Assembly: GCA_022494885.1 (NCBI GenBank) | Contig: JAGVSM010000186.1 | Coordinates: 248,001-312,000 of the forward strand | DNA: 64,000 bases | Direction of reading: 5' to 3' | Origin: Micrasema longulum | Taxonomy: Eukaryota; Arthropoda; Insecta; Trichoptera; Brachycentridae | Part shown: piece by piece, positions 45,121 to 56,585 of the stretch | Layout: each line of letters starts with the position of its first letter | How positions within the stretch are numbered: the stretch's first letter is position 1 | Translations under genes and position numbers: made by a program | The notes under the pieces: generated by a model | What the model was told of the DNA's origin: nothing | Database searches by the model: none | The model's input: the letters and a program-made list of their open reading frames with translations, nothing else

Positions 45121-46065
45121 TCATTAACTAAAGGTATTCTTGCGGTTCCTCAAATAAAGACAATTTTTGCACCAAAAAACTTAAAAATTATAAAATATCG
45201 ATGCTTCAATAAGGTACCTCAAGAAATTACTTATTCATAAAAATATAAATTCCTAGCTGAAGTGGTGAAAAAAGAGTGGCTCCTTAGAATAGGAAGAAGT
45301 CATCTGGATGAGGTTCTGAGAATAAAAATTTAATGCTGCCTTCAATCTTCAATAATCGATGTCTATTTTTTATTCAGAAGATTTTTATATTATTTTTATA
45401 TCTGTAAATTTTTTATGTATTTTTTGTTTTTTGTAAATTTAGACTACTAGTTGCCAATTTTAAAAAAAAGATTCAATTTAAATTTAATTTTGTCATATAT
45501 GTTTTTTTATCTTTGTTTTTCTTTTTTAATATTTTCGTAAATGTTTTAAGTATTAGTTTGACGTAATTTTTTTATTTTTATTGCAATATTATATTCTTAT
45601 TGTTTAGAACAAATATTTTTGTATCTAGTAAACCTGTTGCAATTGCAATGCATTTCAATTCAATGTCGAATACTAATTTTGTTTTATTTTGAAATGCATG
45701 TATTTACTATATTTTTTTCGCCAATTAAAACCGTATATTGGCATCGAACCTGAATTAATAAGGAAACATAATTTAGTACTTGCTTTGAATATTATTAAAT
45801 CAAGGGTCAATATAAAAATTACGTTCTAACAAAATTATATTCAAATATAATCTCTACATTCACACCAAATGATGCCTACAATACTGAAATTGTGCACCTA
45901 ATAATATAAAGTATCTCCATCGCCGCGGCGTCAAGGGACAAAACATTGAATATTACCGTGTAAAATCACCACACAGTATAAAATATGATCAATGACTCAG
46001 TTCCATACAACGACGATTAAAAAATTAAAGTTTTTAGCTATATTGCTCATTATATTTTTTTAAAA
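45121..46065. other. AT-rich spacer, T-rich part at 45350-45720
   Basis: The T-rich part resembles a LINE 3' UTR in composition but has no coding block or tail I can identify. Confidence 0.3.
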
Positions 46066-46326
46066 GTCGGCCTCGTGGGGTAATGGTCAGCGCATTTGCC
46101 TACCATGCAAGAGGTCCCAAAGTTGATTCCCGACATGGACGATGTAAAATATTTAAAAAAAAAAGTGTTTTTACACAAGAATATTTCGTAGTCCCTGGAC
46201 TGGTACCTAAAGCGTAAGACTGATCAGATTATCTTCATGTAACAAAAATGATCAAGATACGCTGCGTGGTGTACGAATGCAGTACCTTATGCACCATTAG
46301 GTGCGAAAAGAGAATAATAATGATAT
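46066..46326 (+). repeat. SINE B copy (fullest)
   Basis: GTCGGCCTCGTGGGGTAATG, GTCAGCGCATTTGCCTACC and GAGGTCCCAAAGTTGATTCC are the tRNA-like head with A-box and a slightly altered B-box. TAGTCCCTGGACTGGTACCT, AAAGCGTAAGACTGATCAG, AAAATGATCAAGATACGCTG and CTTATGCACCATTAGGTGCG follow, with a short AATAATAATGAT tail. ACCATTAGGT is a small palindrome near the 3' end that is kept in other copies. Confidence 0.85.
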
Positions 46327-46859
46327 AAAAATTTTTTTTTTTATATTTCTAAAAATTCTCATTAAAAATTTTGGTTTTATCTTGTTAGATGTTTTCATGT
46401 AAAAATAAATCAACTTAACACTTTCTCAGCTCCATAACTAATAAAAACATTATGATAATTTACATAAACAACTATAATCCTGAAACAAGTTACTATTTTG
46501 TTTAAATTTTACATAAGTAATTATAAAAATATATCTTTAATTCACATAAACTGATATTAATAATCAGTTAATAGGAATTAGTTAATGAGTCAAAACTTTC
46601 TTTAGCCATTTCTGAAATATTATAATTTCTAGTTATAGTTTAATGGAGCTGAGCCATCGATTACGCGTAAAACAACAAAATAAAATATTTAGTCAAAGTG
46701 TCCAAGTCTTTTGGCTTATCTACATATTTATTGAATTAGGTTATAGTCCCGTGTTAGTTCCTTACATATCCGAGGTTAGCTTATTTACAAATTGTGGGAA
46801 AAAAACCGCAAACATAGAATATACAAATAAATTATAAGAATTCAATTATATGTAAATAA
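46327..46859. other. Spacer with a possible SINE C relic
   Basis: GGTTATAGTCCCGTGTTAG at 46739-46757 is reminiscent of a SINE C head, but nothing after it matches. Confidence 0.3.
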
Positions 46860-47000
46860 AGTCGTATATCTCAACGGAGACAAATAAATTTTAGAGGAAG
46901 AAAATAAATAAGTCTTGTCATTAAGAAAGCGTATGATCTGTTATTGGCTGATTCAATAAATCACGTTATGCTTTGAATAACATTTTGAGTTGATTTTTCT
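46860..47000. repeat. MITE-A fragment (old)
   Basis: CAACGGAGACAAATAAATTT, TAGAGGAAGAAAATAAATAA, GATCTGTTATTGGCTGATTC. Strongly diverged. Confidence 0.45.
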
Positions 47001-47944
47001 TCAGTCAATTGTGTCTATAGACAGACCCAAAACTTAAGAATAATAAAATACTATCAGAACGACAGCCAATAAAGATATTTTCTCTTTTACATAAAATATG
47101 ATCTGGCGAAGTTTAAAATGGTTATTTTTTTACTATTATAAAAATAATCATAATGCGAAAAATGTAAAAAGGAAACCAGGTACATAAAAAATATTATTTA
47201 CGAAGTTTTTTATAGTTTTTTCGTATAATTTAGCTTCAAGTAATCTTGTTGCCTAAAAATCATAATATTAAAACTCACGTCTTTCATATTCAACAAATGC
47301 CATAAAGAAAATATATTAAACAATTTATTTTCTCCGCTGATAAAATTGTGTCGTAAATCAAAAGCAATATTTTTGGGAGACAGCATCTGTTTTACCATTC
47401 AGATAAATCTGATCTTATTATTTTTGTTTTATGATGGCATTTGATATCTTTTACGGTGGTTTCACCTGTAATTAAAATGTCGAATTAACTCAGATCAGAT
47501 GATAAAGATTATTTAAGAAGAGTTCATTTGACTTTTGTAATAAATTTCAATTAATTATTGGTTTTCATTTCAAATGTTTAATAACCGTCAGAATTAGAAA
47601 TCATTTGTGGAAATTTTTGATTGAAAAAGTGATTTATACATTTAATTCTATATGTTTAAACCAACGTAACTCAGTACACTGCGAATATGCTAATTAGGCA
47701 ATTTAGTACGGTTTCTGACATTTTATTACCGGCCTGGTCTGCCCATGCATTGGTTTGTCATATTCTTTAGTTTCCTTTTATTATTTGGACGCCAAATATT
47801 GCATAAATCACCTCACTTATACATCAGTTGTAATGTATCTCGTAAATACAATACACAAGAGAAATGCTAGCCATGGTACACTGAAATATTGCAATGAGAA
47901 AACACATTTTACATACCTGATTGCCTTTAAAAGTTTTTTTAAAC
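47001..47944. other. AT-rich spacer
   Basis: Nothing recognised. Confidence 0.4.
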
Positions 47945-48655
47945 AATGTTTTGAGTATGTTTAAATGTTTGCAGACAGGCTGGATTTCCTCCTTGGGAAG
48001 TTATTCAGATCTAAATCTGTTGCAAAAGAGAGAAAAAACATTTTTGAGATAGGAATATGGAAGTCTAGGCATTTACCGAACTTAAAACTTATCATTGGCT
48101 GATTTAAATGTCTTTATATTATTTATTTAATTTTACAAAACACCTAAGGCGCATTTAAAAAAAATAAACAAGTAAGAAGATACATGGTAAGTAATAATTT
48201 ACAAAATAAACAACGCCTTTTTGTAAACACTTAGAAACAAATAAAAGCATACTGCAATGCAAAATAAAAAGTGAAACTTTGCATAGTAAAAAAAATCAAA
48301 ATATGAACATAAGAACAGTGTTAGGGTAAAAAAGCAAATTGTAAATAACATGTTAAGAATTTAAACAAAAAAAATATACATACAGACATATTAAAAAATA
48401 GTGTTTACAAATTAATGTTAAAAACAAGTTATAAAAATGTATTATTTGTAACATTTACTTTTCTGCCGATGTTTAAACATCCACATCTCCACATATCTTC
48501 AAATCTCCCATCTGTTGACTTTTGTGAAGTCAAAGAGCTAAAACCTTTATCATGCAAGCGATATTCATTCGGCTGAACCAATTCACCTTTATTGTTTTCA
48601 GACATTGCCTAGTAGGTGAATTTGTCCAGCCAGATGAATCTCACCCACTATACCA
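47945..48655. repeat. MITE-A copy interrupted by an insertion
   Basis: 47945-48110 holds the left end (GTTTGCAGACAGGCTGGATT, CTCCTTGGGAAGTTATTCAG, GGAAGTCTAGGCATTTACC, TTATCATTGGCTGATTTAA). The expected core then breaks off and resumes at about 48450 with AACATTTACTTTTCTGCCG, TTTGTGAAGTCAAAGAGC and GATGAATCTCACCCACTA. The two halves are collinear with uninterrupted copies, so the middle is a later insertion. Confidence 0.7.
48112..48450 (-). mobile_element. Insertion inside MITE-A, probable minus-strand LINE tail
   Basis: Starts on the plus strand with TTATTTATTTAATTTTAC, as the reverse complement of an (AAATA)n tail would, and continues A-rich with no coding block. It sits exactly in the gap of the MITE-A copy. 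No clean target duplication is visible, so the edges are approximate. Confidence 0.45.
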
Positions 48656-48689
48656 TATTAAAATATCCATGAAACGTTTTGGCCAATAA

Positions 48690-49005
48690 TCTTGTAACAT
48701 AGCAACGCTCGTCCACACACTTTGCGCGCAACTGAAGAGGCTCCGTGAAACCTGAAGTTAAAACTGATTCCACACCTTTCTTACTCTCCCGATCTTGCGC
48801 CTAGCAGTTAATTTTTTTCCTCTGCTCAAGAAAGACCTCAAGGATAATCATTATATCTCGGACGATGAGGTGAATTTAGCAATCAAATCCTGGATTTGAG
48901 AAAAATTGGAAGAGTTTTTTAGTGACGGAATGAAAAAAAAAATTACATGTTGGGAGAAATGTGTAAGGCTTATCAGTGACTAATTTGAAAAATAAACGTA
49001 CAATT
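48690..49005 (+). pseudogene. mariner-family transposase, C-terminal remnant
   Basis: Plus strand HSNARPHTLRATEEAP, stop, NLKLKLIPHLSYSPDLAPSS, then after a frameshift LKKDLKDNHYISDDEV, NLAIKSWI, EKLEEFFSDGMKKK and CWEKCVRLISD. It parallels the mariner catalytic half: HDNARPH, LPHPPYSPDLAPSD, LKKxLxGxxxxSxxEV, and the final GIxxLxxRWxKCIxxxGDY. The second catalytic Asp (HDNARPH) is Ser here and the third (APSD) is also Ser; stops and a frameshift confirm loss. It begins immediately after the MITE-A sequence ends near a TA, in keeping with TA-targeted mariner insertion. Confidence 0.85.
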
Positions 49006-49379
49006 CTTAAGTTTTAGTTTAAGAATTATAATTTATTGTACTTTTTGCTCGATCTTGTAATTTGTTTTTGTTCATGTTCTATAAGCATTTGTGCATTACT
49101 TTGCAGCCTTTTTTAATATTTTATTATCTCAATCTATAAACGTAAAGGCTAAATGGAGTTTTCAAATCATACTGTTTTCATGCAATCCAGTTTGTCCATT
49201 TTGACTGAAACGCGACAATTATTTAACCTTTTTGGTGCAACTAGCCCTCAAGACATTATTTTAATTTTTTTTATTTATTTAACTTTAAAAACAATAAATT
49301 TAAAAAAAACTAGAGATACGTGTATAAAAATAGAAATAAATGTATTTATGAAAATTTTTCTCAAACAATACCATTACTA
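49006..49379. other. AT-rich spacer
   Basis: Nothing recognised; the 75-codon plus frame at 49153-49380 has no known motif. Confidence 0.35.
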
Positions 49380-49745
49380 ATTGGAAAAAGAAAAAAAGGG
49401 GAAATAGGAAAGAAGGAAAGATTATGGAAGAGAAAAGATATTTTTATTTAGACGTGATTTAAACGAAGATACTGTAGTCACGTCATTGATGGTGGATAGA
49501 TGATTCCACAGTCGAGCCACATGGAACTATGTGTGTTAGAGAAGAAAGGAAAATTGTGGATGGGTATTAAGAAAGTACCTTGAGAATAAGAACAAAAAGG
49601 TAAACCATGAACTGATAATCGTTAAAAATTTTCGCGGAGGTATATGGGAGCGTTAGGACTATGAAGCACATTGAACTGAAGTGAGAGGGAGTGATAGTTT
49701 CTCCGCTGTCTAATTTTGAGCCATTTCAGTTGTCTACTACATTGT
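49380..49745 (-). pseudogene. LINE ORF2 C-terminus (ARLWNHL type)
   Basis: Minus strand ARLWNHLSTINDVTTVSSFK then SRLNK, the terminal block of the same superfamily as 12385 and 42345 but with clear divergence (WNHLSTINDV in place of WNNLPTNVRD). The plus-strand purine-rich 49385-49430 is its pyrimidine-rich 3' UTR. Upstream coding toward 49745 is too worn to read. Confidence 0.7.
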
Positions 49746-50247
49746 CTACTACCCAGCTTTTTTCCGCGCTAGCTGTATGTCATAAAATTTTGGGTAAGGA
49801 ATTACTTACAAATAAAAATACTCTAATCAATAAATCAAAAAGCATTCTTTAGAATAAAAAAGACCCATTGAAACAGCGGTTATTTTCTATGCAATATTAA
49901 TTGTATAAGAATAGCTTACAAAAGATTTCGGAAGCATTGTGCCCAATTTGATTGGAGGCATTCATCGAAGCAAGTTTTAGAGAAAGGTGTTAAAAAACAC
50001 AGCTAGAAAGAAAATACACCTTAGGTTTGTATGGAATATTCGTGACTATCTGCCATTTATTTGTTCATAAAACCTAAGTTATTAAAGATAATTTACCTAC
50101 TTAATTCATCATCAAATGGTTATTATGCTTTTTATTGAAACTTGAGTTTCAAAATAATTCATAGGGTTTAAAGCCGATGTAAAAACAACTACTAATAGCA
50201 TTACAACATAGTTTATTATTAGTTAAGTGCGTTTACGAGTAGTTTAA
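49746..50247. other. Spacer
   Basis: Nothing recognised. Confidence 0.4.
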
Positions 50248-50485
50248 GTCAGCTTGGTTGTGTAGTGGTCAGCGCGTTTATCTACCATGCAAGAGGTCTC
50301 GAGTTCCGTACCCGGCATGGTTAATATTACGCTTTTATATTTCATAGACCTTGGACTGGCAGCTCAAGCCTAAGACTGATCCTCTTTCCTTCATAAAACA
50401 AAATTGATTACGATAAGCTGCAATTGGTGTACCAATGTAGTGCCCTATGTATCATTAGGTGTGGAAAGAGAAATGACGACGATGA
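50248..50485 (+). repeat. SINE B copy
   Basis: GTCAGCTTGGTTGTGTAGTG, GTCAGCGCGTTTATCTACCA, GAGGTCTCGAGTTCCGTACC as head, then CTTGGACTGGCAGCTCAAGC, ATTGATTACGATAAGCTGC, AGTGCCCTATGTATCATTAG and a GACGACGATGAG tail. Confidence 0.85.
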
Positions 50486-51289
50486 GTTAAAAAAAGTGTA
50501 AAAGAATATTTTTTTTTCATATAAAAAACACAAAAAATTCTTATTGCTTAAAAACCCCGTAAAAATCATCCCATAACGGGTTTTGGTCAAGCGAATAGAG
50601 AAATATTAGGTTTTTTTTTACATTTTTGAAAAAAATGAAGGTCGAAGAAGTACTGTCTATTATTATTAGCATTAAATATATTTTAAAATTTGTATTTTTG
50701 AACTCCCGCCAAAACAGTCATTCCATTGACAACGCCCCTAATACGTCACGATTCACGTTTATTTGTTCATGCCCATTCAAATTTGTTAAGAACATTGTCA
50801 CCAATCTTGTAGTCACAACTACCAAGGCCAAACATGTTGCATTTTTCTAGCAACGTATTTTTACTAAATTTATTTATTACGTTCGTGTGTGAAAATATTT
50901 CTCGAAATAATTCATTATTCTAAAATACAATTAATCATTCTTAATCCATTTCACATATTTTTATCGGTATGCGTAGTATGTAATATTTTCCTATTGGAAT
51001 TTTATCTCGCTGGACGCTATTTTCCTTAAGTTTTTATATTCGTTATTATTTTAAACTCCATTTAAAGATAATTTATAAATATTTCATATATGCAGTAAAT
51101 GAACCATATTACATGTATTGGCCCAATCGTAAGATTACGGTAAGATTAGGATGGCTTGATACCTGTATATTATTTTCTTTTTTGTATTAATTTAATTAAT
51201 TTGTAAACATTTTTTTAAGGGAGATCTGTAAGTGAGTTTACATGCCATTAAATAAACATAATTCCTTTTGAAAAGTCTTTATAATACGA
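50486..51289. other. AT-rich spacer
   Basis: Nothing recognised. Confidence 0.4.
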
Positions 51290-51640
51290 TAAAAGTAAAC
51301 CCCCCCTACGTTATTTTACTGTGGTGTGAAAACGACCAATGCTGGCCAATACGTTAGCCAGTACGCTGACGCGCGTATTGGCAAATAAATCGCTAAACTG
51401 CCTACACGTTGGCAAGTTGTTCAGTATACTTCGCACAAAAAATCGCCTGCATCCTCTTTGGTAGTTTGTAGGGCATTAAAAGTTGAGCCAACGTGTGGAT
51501 GCGATGACCAGCGCTCGGCCACAGCGCCCTTTGATGTGTGTTGAAAAACCGACAATAAACGCATGTGCCTGCTCTGCAAGCCACAAAAAGCCTCCTCTAA
51601 CGTTGGCTATAGCCAGAGGCGTGGAATCGCTTGCTACATT
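51290..51640. other. GC-richer block with repeated GTTGGC/GCCAAC motifs
   Basis: GTTGGC or its complement occurs in CACGTTGGCAAG, TGAGCCAACGTGTG and AACGTTGGCTATAGCC, with the variants GCTGGCCAATACG and CGTATTGGC close by. ACGCTGACGCGCGTATTGGC is CpG-rich. Clustered short motifs in both orientations are typical of subterminal regions of hAT/CACTA-like DNA transposons, but no transposase or defined termini are visible. Overlapping 60- and 90-codon frames have no known motif. Confidence 0.35.
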
Positions 51641-52559
51641 TATGATATTTGAAAAGAAATCAAATAAATTTCAAGCAATATTCACCATAGTCATCAGTGA
51701 TGCTTATTTAAAAATATGCAACAAAATAAAACGTTTGTTTAGCTGTTATGTTTAAAACAATTGTTTATTTTCGTCCAGTGTTTTTTAAAGGTCAAAAACA
51801 ACTCGCTAAGCTTCATATTTAGAGGCTTGTCAGCAGATACAAAGGATATTAAAGGACGTTAATAATAACGCACTACAACACCTGACCCGAGATAATCCTT
51901 GAGAAAGTCATATGAACTCATGTTTAATTTGTTTTCCAAATAAATAAAAGTTTATTTTTTTAATTGAAAAAAAATCATTCATCAATTTACAATTGTCGGG
52001 AATTGAATTCAGATTGTTGGCTGTTCAACCAATAATTGTACCATGTCTGTCATACTCTTAAAAAACTGTGGTATATAATCATTTTGCGCGCGGTAATTCA
52101 ACATTGTGTTACAACTAGTAAAAGACGGAATAATCTAAAGTTCAGACATTTAAGAAAAAATAACATTAAGACGCACTGTTTAATAATCAATTTTCCATTA
52201 TTTATGCAAAAAAACATATAATTTAGCCCTGTTATAGCAAAATAAATAAAAATCATGTATTTACCGCTCATATTGCGTGCGTGCGTCCCCCCTCACTGTC
52301 ATTAACCGACTGAATCTGTTTCACACAAACGCCAGCCACAGAGCAGCGTCTCTGTCTTCCTTGTTATGAGTTTTATTTTTGTACTCTCTATTATTCAGCT
52401 TCATCGCTGTATTGGAGTCATATTTATTATTCGCGTAGCAAGGATAAATATTTTTTGTAATTAAAACCCAGCATAGTTAAACAAATTTTACTTTTTAAAA
52501 AGGCCATTTGAGATTACAAAAAATTCTACTTCATCGTTTGAAAAAAAGGAGAAATAAAT
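51641..52559. other. AT-rich spacer
   Basis: A weak minus-strand B-box-like GAATTCAATTCCCGAC near 51995-52012 may be a SINE relic. 52270-52350 is a small GC-richer patch. Otherwise nothing. Confidence 0.35.
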
Positions 52560-53060
52560 CAAGTCTTTTATTTTTTATTTTATTTTATTTATTTCGAATA
52601 CAAACAGATGTACAGGTTAAATGAATATTTTTTTAAAAAAAAATTATATAAAATGTATACATAGTAGGGCCTGCCATCCAATTATATGTATTCACTAAAT
52701 ACTACTGTAATAAAGCGACGACGGCTTGAAGTTTAAACTATATAAATAATAAATATACTATATATTAAAATAAGATAAATATGGACAAAACAAGGAGATA
52801 GTGGAAAGGAAAAGAAGGACATTGATAAGGAGTGGTAAAGGATGATTGAAGGAAAGTGAGAGTGGAAAATTGCATTTGATTTATTGATTAAATGAATTAT
52901 GAATGAAGAGCATGAATCAAGCCTATTAATTCTCTTCTGTACATATTGTATGGAGTGTTAAATATATCAAGACTATTAAATTTTTTGTTAAATGTTTCAC
53001 ATATACGAGGGATTGTAGAATGTTTCCGATGATTAGTTTTAAATTTAGTTTTAAATTTAA
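52560..53060 (-). pseudogene. LINE 3' end with ORF2 C-terminus
   Basis: Minus strand: KTNHRKHSTIPRICETFNKK, FNSLDIFNTPYNMYRRELIG, LI. An IPxICExFNxxxxxxDIFN...NxFRREL pattern is a LINE ORF2 terminus. The 3' UTR follows (GGATGGCAGGCCCTACTATG) and ends in an A/T tail near 52570-52590. The UTR matches 43310-43640 in opposite orientation. Confidence 0.65.
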
Positions 53061-53394
53061 GTTTTGTAACCTATTGCATTTGCACAGATTGAAAAAAAAT
53101 CAGTCATTCAAAGAAGTATTTTTTTGGATTTTTCATATATTTTGCATCTCTCTTATACAGATTTCTTACTGAATAAACGGACATTCATTCTTCGTGTTAT
53201 AAGGATAAATGTTTTTTGTATTAACATCCAGAATAGCTATACAAATTTTACTTTCCAAATCCGGTGTGAAATTGGAAGATTACAAAAAATACGACTTCAT
53301 CATAATTTTTTAAAAAACGACAGAAATATCAAATCTTGGATCATATGTTGACTAGTGTGACATCACAGCCACACAAGAGTTAACAATGTTTGAG

Positions 53395-53545
53395 TATGTC
53401 TAAATGCTTGCAGACTGGCTGGATTTTCTCCCTAGGAAGTTTTTCATATTTAAATTTATAGCAACAGAGAGGATAAACATTACTGAAAAAGGAATATGAA
53501 AGTCTAGGCATTTACAGGGCTAATGACCTGACCTTGGTTGGTTTA
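53395..53545. repeat. MITE-A left-end copy
   Basis: TATGTCTAAATGCTTGCAGA, CTGGCTGGATTTTCTCCCTA, GCAACAGAGAGGATAAACAT, GAAAGTCTAGGCATTTACAG and GACCTTGGTTGGTTTAAGTC. This is the clearest view of one terminus, the reverse complement of which ends the copy at 8590-8900. Confidence 0.8.
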
Positions 53546-54024
53546 AGTCAAATATATATTTTTTGAAATGTGTTATGCTCAAATTATTTATAATAAGGGA
53601 TGAATTTTTGTTTTGAATGAGGAAGCACGCATTTCAAAATAAAATATTAATGTTTGGAAATTTGAGAAGGTACCTAATATGCATAGAATGATCGAGTACT
53701 TTTCAAAACAGGAACATTTTTCTCTGGATCCAACGTGATTTAAAAATGGTGCGATAAAGTTAAACATTAAATTCTGAGAAAAACCTGAATAAAATATATT
53801 TTTGAAAGTTTTTTATACAAATAGGGCCCACGCACACTGATTGATCGAGAACAGGGAGGCAATTTGTCAAGATAAGAATTGTTTTAAGAGATGAAACTAT
53901 TTATGGCGAATTTTTAAAGGAAGTTTTAATGAAGGCGAAGTAAAAAAAGGTAAACGATATTTTCAGTAAGTCAAAATTTATAAATTTAGACTTACAAAGA
54001 ATTAAAAAAAAAAAAAAAACCAGT
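53546..54024. other. AT-rich spacer
   Basis: Nothing recognised. Confidence 0.4.
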
Positions 54025-54540
54025 AGGTGAAATAATTAAATTATTAGAATTTCACCCATATCAATAGAGCTTTCAGCTCTTTAACTTCGCTAAAGTCAGC
54101 AGATTGAGGAGTTTTTGTAAAAAAATCTGGGTTTCACCCCTATTATTTGGTCTAATGGGATCGCTTAAACTAGCCGATGATAGGTTTTTTTTTTTGTAAT
54201 TGCAAATTATTTGTACCTTGCTTTTGTTATGTGCAAGGTTTTAACGAATATATTTACCTTTGGGTTATATTCCGTTGACTTTAACATTTTTCACCATAGA
54301 TAACAATAATAAAAATAAATCAGAATCAGAATAAACAAAATAACCCTAGAAATATTACATTGACAAATAATAAAAAAACGTAAAAGTTGGACACAAAAAA
54401 AAGGAGCTTTATACCACCATTGAATAACTTAATGAACTTGATTGAGCTGATGATAGGTTATAATCTTCGTAAAAATCTAGACTTCCATTTTTCCCCTTAA
54501 AAATGTTCTTCCTCTCTGTTGCAATATACGAATATATATA
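54025..54540. repeat. MITE-A copy split by a retroinsertion
   Basis: Left part: AGTAGGTGAAATAATTAAAT, TTTCAGCTCTTTAACTTCGC, CTTAAACTAGCCGATGATAG. Right part from 54449: GATGATAGGTTATAATCTTC, AATCTAGACTTCCATTTTTC, AAAATGTTCTTCCTCTCTG. The halves are collinear with intact copies once 54186-54458 is removed. Confidence 0.8.
54186..54448 (-). mobile_element. Short retroinsertion with 10-bp target duplication
   Basis: GATGATAGGT at 54176-54185 is repeated at 54449-54458. The insert begins on the plus strand with a T-run and GTAATTGCAAATTATTTGTA, so on the minus strand it ends in poly(A). CCTTGCTTTTG is shared with 61935-61945 (ATTTGTACCTTGCTTTTGAA). Target duplication plus poly(A) means LINE-machinery insertion, presumably a 5'-truncated copy. 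Confidence 0.7.
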
Positions 54541-54904
54541 TTTATCAATATTTTTATGAATTGAGATAAAGGTGTTTGTTTTTTATACTACTCGGTGCGC
54601 TGCTTAAATTTCGTTTGTTTTTTGAATTACCATTTTAAGTTCATAAATTTTAAATAAAGAATGGAGGGCGAGTTTAATGCATTTTAAAATGAGTAAATCT
54701 CGGAACGTCTTCGTGAATAGGGAACATTATGTCGTTATTTGGAAGCTCTGTCGCACTTTATCAAATAGCGAACTCCCGTGTGCATTTTTGAGAATTTCAT
54801 TTGATTGAATTATTTAACATTCTCGACAAAGCAACACCTGAAAACAATTTTCCAAATTTTATACTCCGAAGACCTGTTGGTTTAATTAAAATATTTTGTG
54901 TTTT
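54541..54904. other. Spacer
   Basis: Nothing recognised. Confidence 0.4.
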
Positions 54905-54990
54905 TACAAATGTTTGATGGCATAAGACTGACTTCCATATTTCCTTCTTTAAAATGTTCTCTACCTCAATTATAATTTTTAAATATTATC
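54905..54990. repeat. MITE-A right-arm scrap
   Basis: GGCATAAGACTGACTTCCAT and AAAATGTTCTCTACCTC match the closing arm of the family. Confidence 0.45.
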
Positions 54991-55482
54991 ACCGTAAGTT
55001 TTAATAATGTAAAACTTGTCTTATTGTGTATATTTGCAAACTAAGAACTATGTAATTGTCTTTGTAATTAGACGCCGCCGCACCGTGTTGTATCCTACCA
55101 TTCTCCAATATTTGGTCTTAGTTGTTTTGTGGAGCAAATAATCTCATTTGCTATACGTGCGTAACGTATTATTTTTATATTTTACCCATTTTTCAGATGG
55201 GCGTTTTAAAATGAAACAACACACATTTCTTAAAAAAAGTCATATTTAATTTGTATCCTTATAGGCATGATAGGTAAGTCTCATGCCCGGTCTGATCTCT
55301 GAACAATCATTATCAATTTTCTTTATATTTAATAAAATCAGCCATAAGTTAACTAATCCTTTAAATGACAAGAAATATTTTATTTTTGGTTTGTTGTTTT
55401 AGTCGAAGCCATTTGAGAAGGGTTCGATGTTCATTCATGAATAACGTTCAAAAAATTGCGACAACCTCACACACAACCTTTC
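54991..55482. other. Spacer
   Basis: No gene recognised. GGCATGATAGGTAAGTCTCA and CATGCCCGG at 55264-55292 might be an inverted SINE relic. Confidence 0.3.
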
Positions 55483-55626
55483 GACCGCGCAGTCATGCGC
55501 AAACTGGTATAAAATACACCGCGCTTTGTCTGATTCTGAATCATGGAACTACGCAAGTGCTTTTGTTTCTTTAGAGCGGGACGTCAGTTTAGAATTTTAA
55601 GTTTTTTTAAAGTCCGCGCATGCGCA
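55483..55626. promoter_or_regulatory. Two NRF1/ewg-like sites
   Basis: CGCGCATGCGCA at 55615-55626 matches the NRF1 family palindrome (YGCGCAYGCGCR), which the insect homologue ewg also binds. CCGCGCAGTCATGCGCAAAC about 130 bases upstream contains a second ATGCGCAAA. These sites usually mark promoters, but no gene is apparent on either side. Confidence 0.35.
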
Positions 55627-56457
55627 AATAGAGATCTTTAATATCTCTGGAACTAATCCTAACAAACACATCCAGGTTCATTTTCTATGTATTGTGATGA
55701 TTTTATAACAAATTTTGCACATAAATCGGATGACACGACGGCATTTTAATATAAAACTAGGATAAAAAACTTTTTTATGCTAAAATTATGCCATAAAACT
55801 GCTTTATAGTTTATTTCAACGTATTTAATTTTAATTTCTGTGTTAGTAGTAGTCACAAATTTTATCTATGTATGTATCTACCTAGTTCCAAATGACTGCT
55901 TCCCTAATCGAAAACTTCACCGCACCCTCCTAGTAGATATATGTTTTATACCTTTTTACCATAGTAAATTTTTATTTTTGAAAAACTTTCTTTTTAAAAA
56001 GTTAAAAACGCAGAAAAAATACTATTTTTACATTACAACTTGCCTTTGTCATATATTGTTCATAAAAAAAAACATCATTTTCTTTAAAAATTGACAACAT
56101 ATTTTTCTTTATTTTGCCTCAAAACATCTGCATTTGCGGACACCGCGTTAGTACTTAAAATCCAGATCCACGAATTCATCCACATCCCAAGAATTGAAAA
56201 TTAATTCCTCTCTGGCATAATTAAATGTTTAAACAGTGCTACACGAGTCAGACTAATTATAATTAGATTTTTTGAGTTGAAAACGCTCATCAAGGGTTCA
56301 ATTTTTTTATTTTATTTTATCTATCTTTGCTTAAAGATTTATTTCAAAGATAAAATTACTATGAAATATAACAATTAGAGCGTTCGACTACACTCCACTA
56401 TTTAATATATGTACCTACTTTTTTCTAAAGCAATTGGTCATCTTAAGGTGAACTAGG
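55627..56457. other. AT-rich spacer
   Basis: Nothing recognised. Confidence 0.4.
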
Positions 56458-56585
56458 TGGTGGTATCTGGCTATTGTTACGGACCTACCGATCAGATGTC
56501 CAACGTTGGAATCCCGCTTTATCACACTTAATTATTATTACAAATCGCGAGTTATTTACAACATGTTTAAAATGCTCTCCGTTGT
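56458..56585 (+). repeat. SINE C copy (diverged)
   Basis: TGGTGGTATCTGGCTATTG, TTACGGACCTACCGATCAG and CCAACGTTGGAATCCCGC follow the SINE C head layout; the downstream AATCGCGAGTTATTTACAAC, TGTTTAAAATG parallels the 20400-20450 body. Confidence 0.5.

Noticed and set aside
46066..46140. Functional tRNA gene at SINE B head
   Set aside because: Same reason: no acceptor stem, shared 190-base body in several copies.
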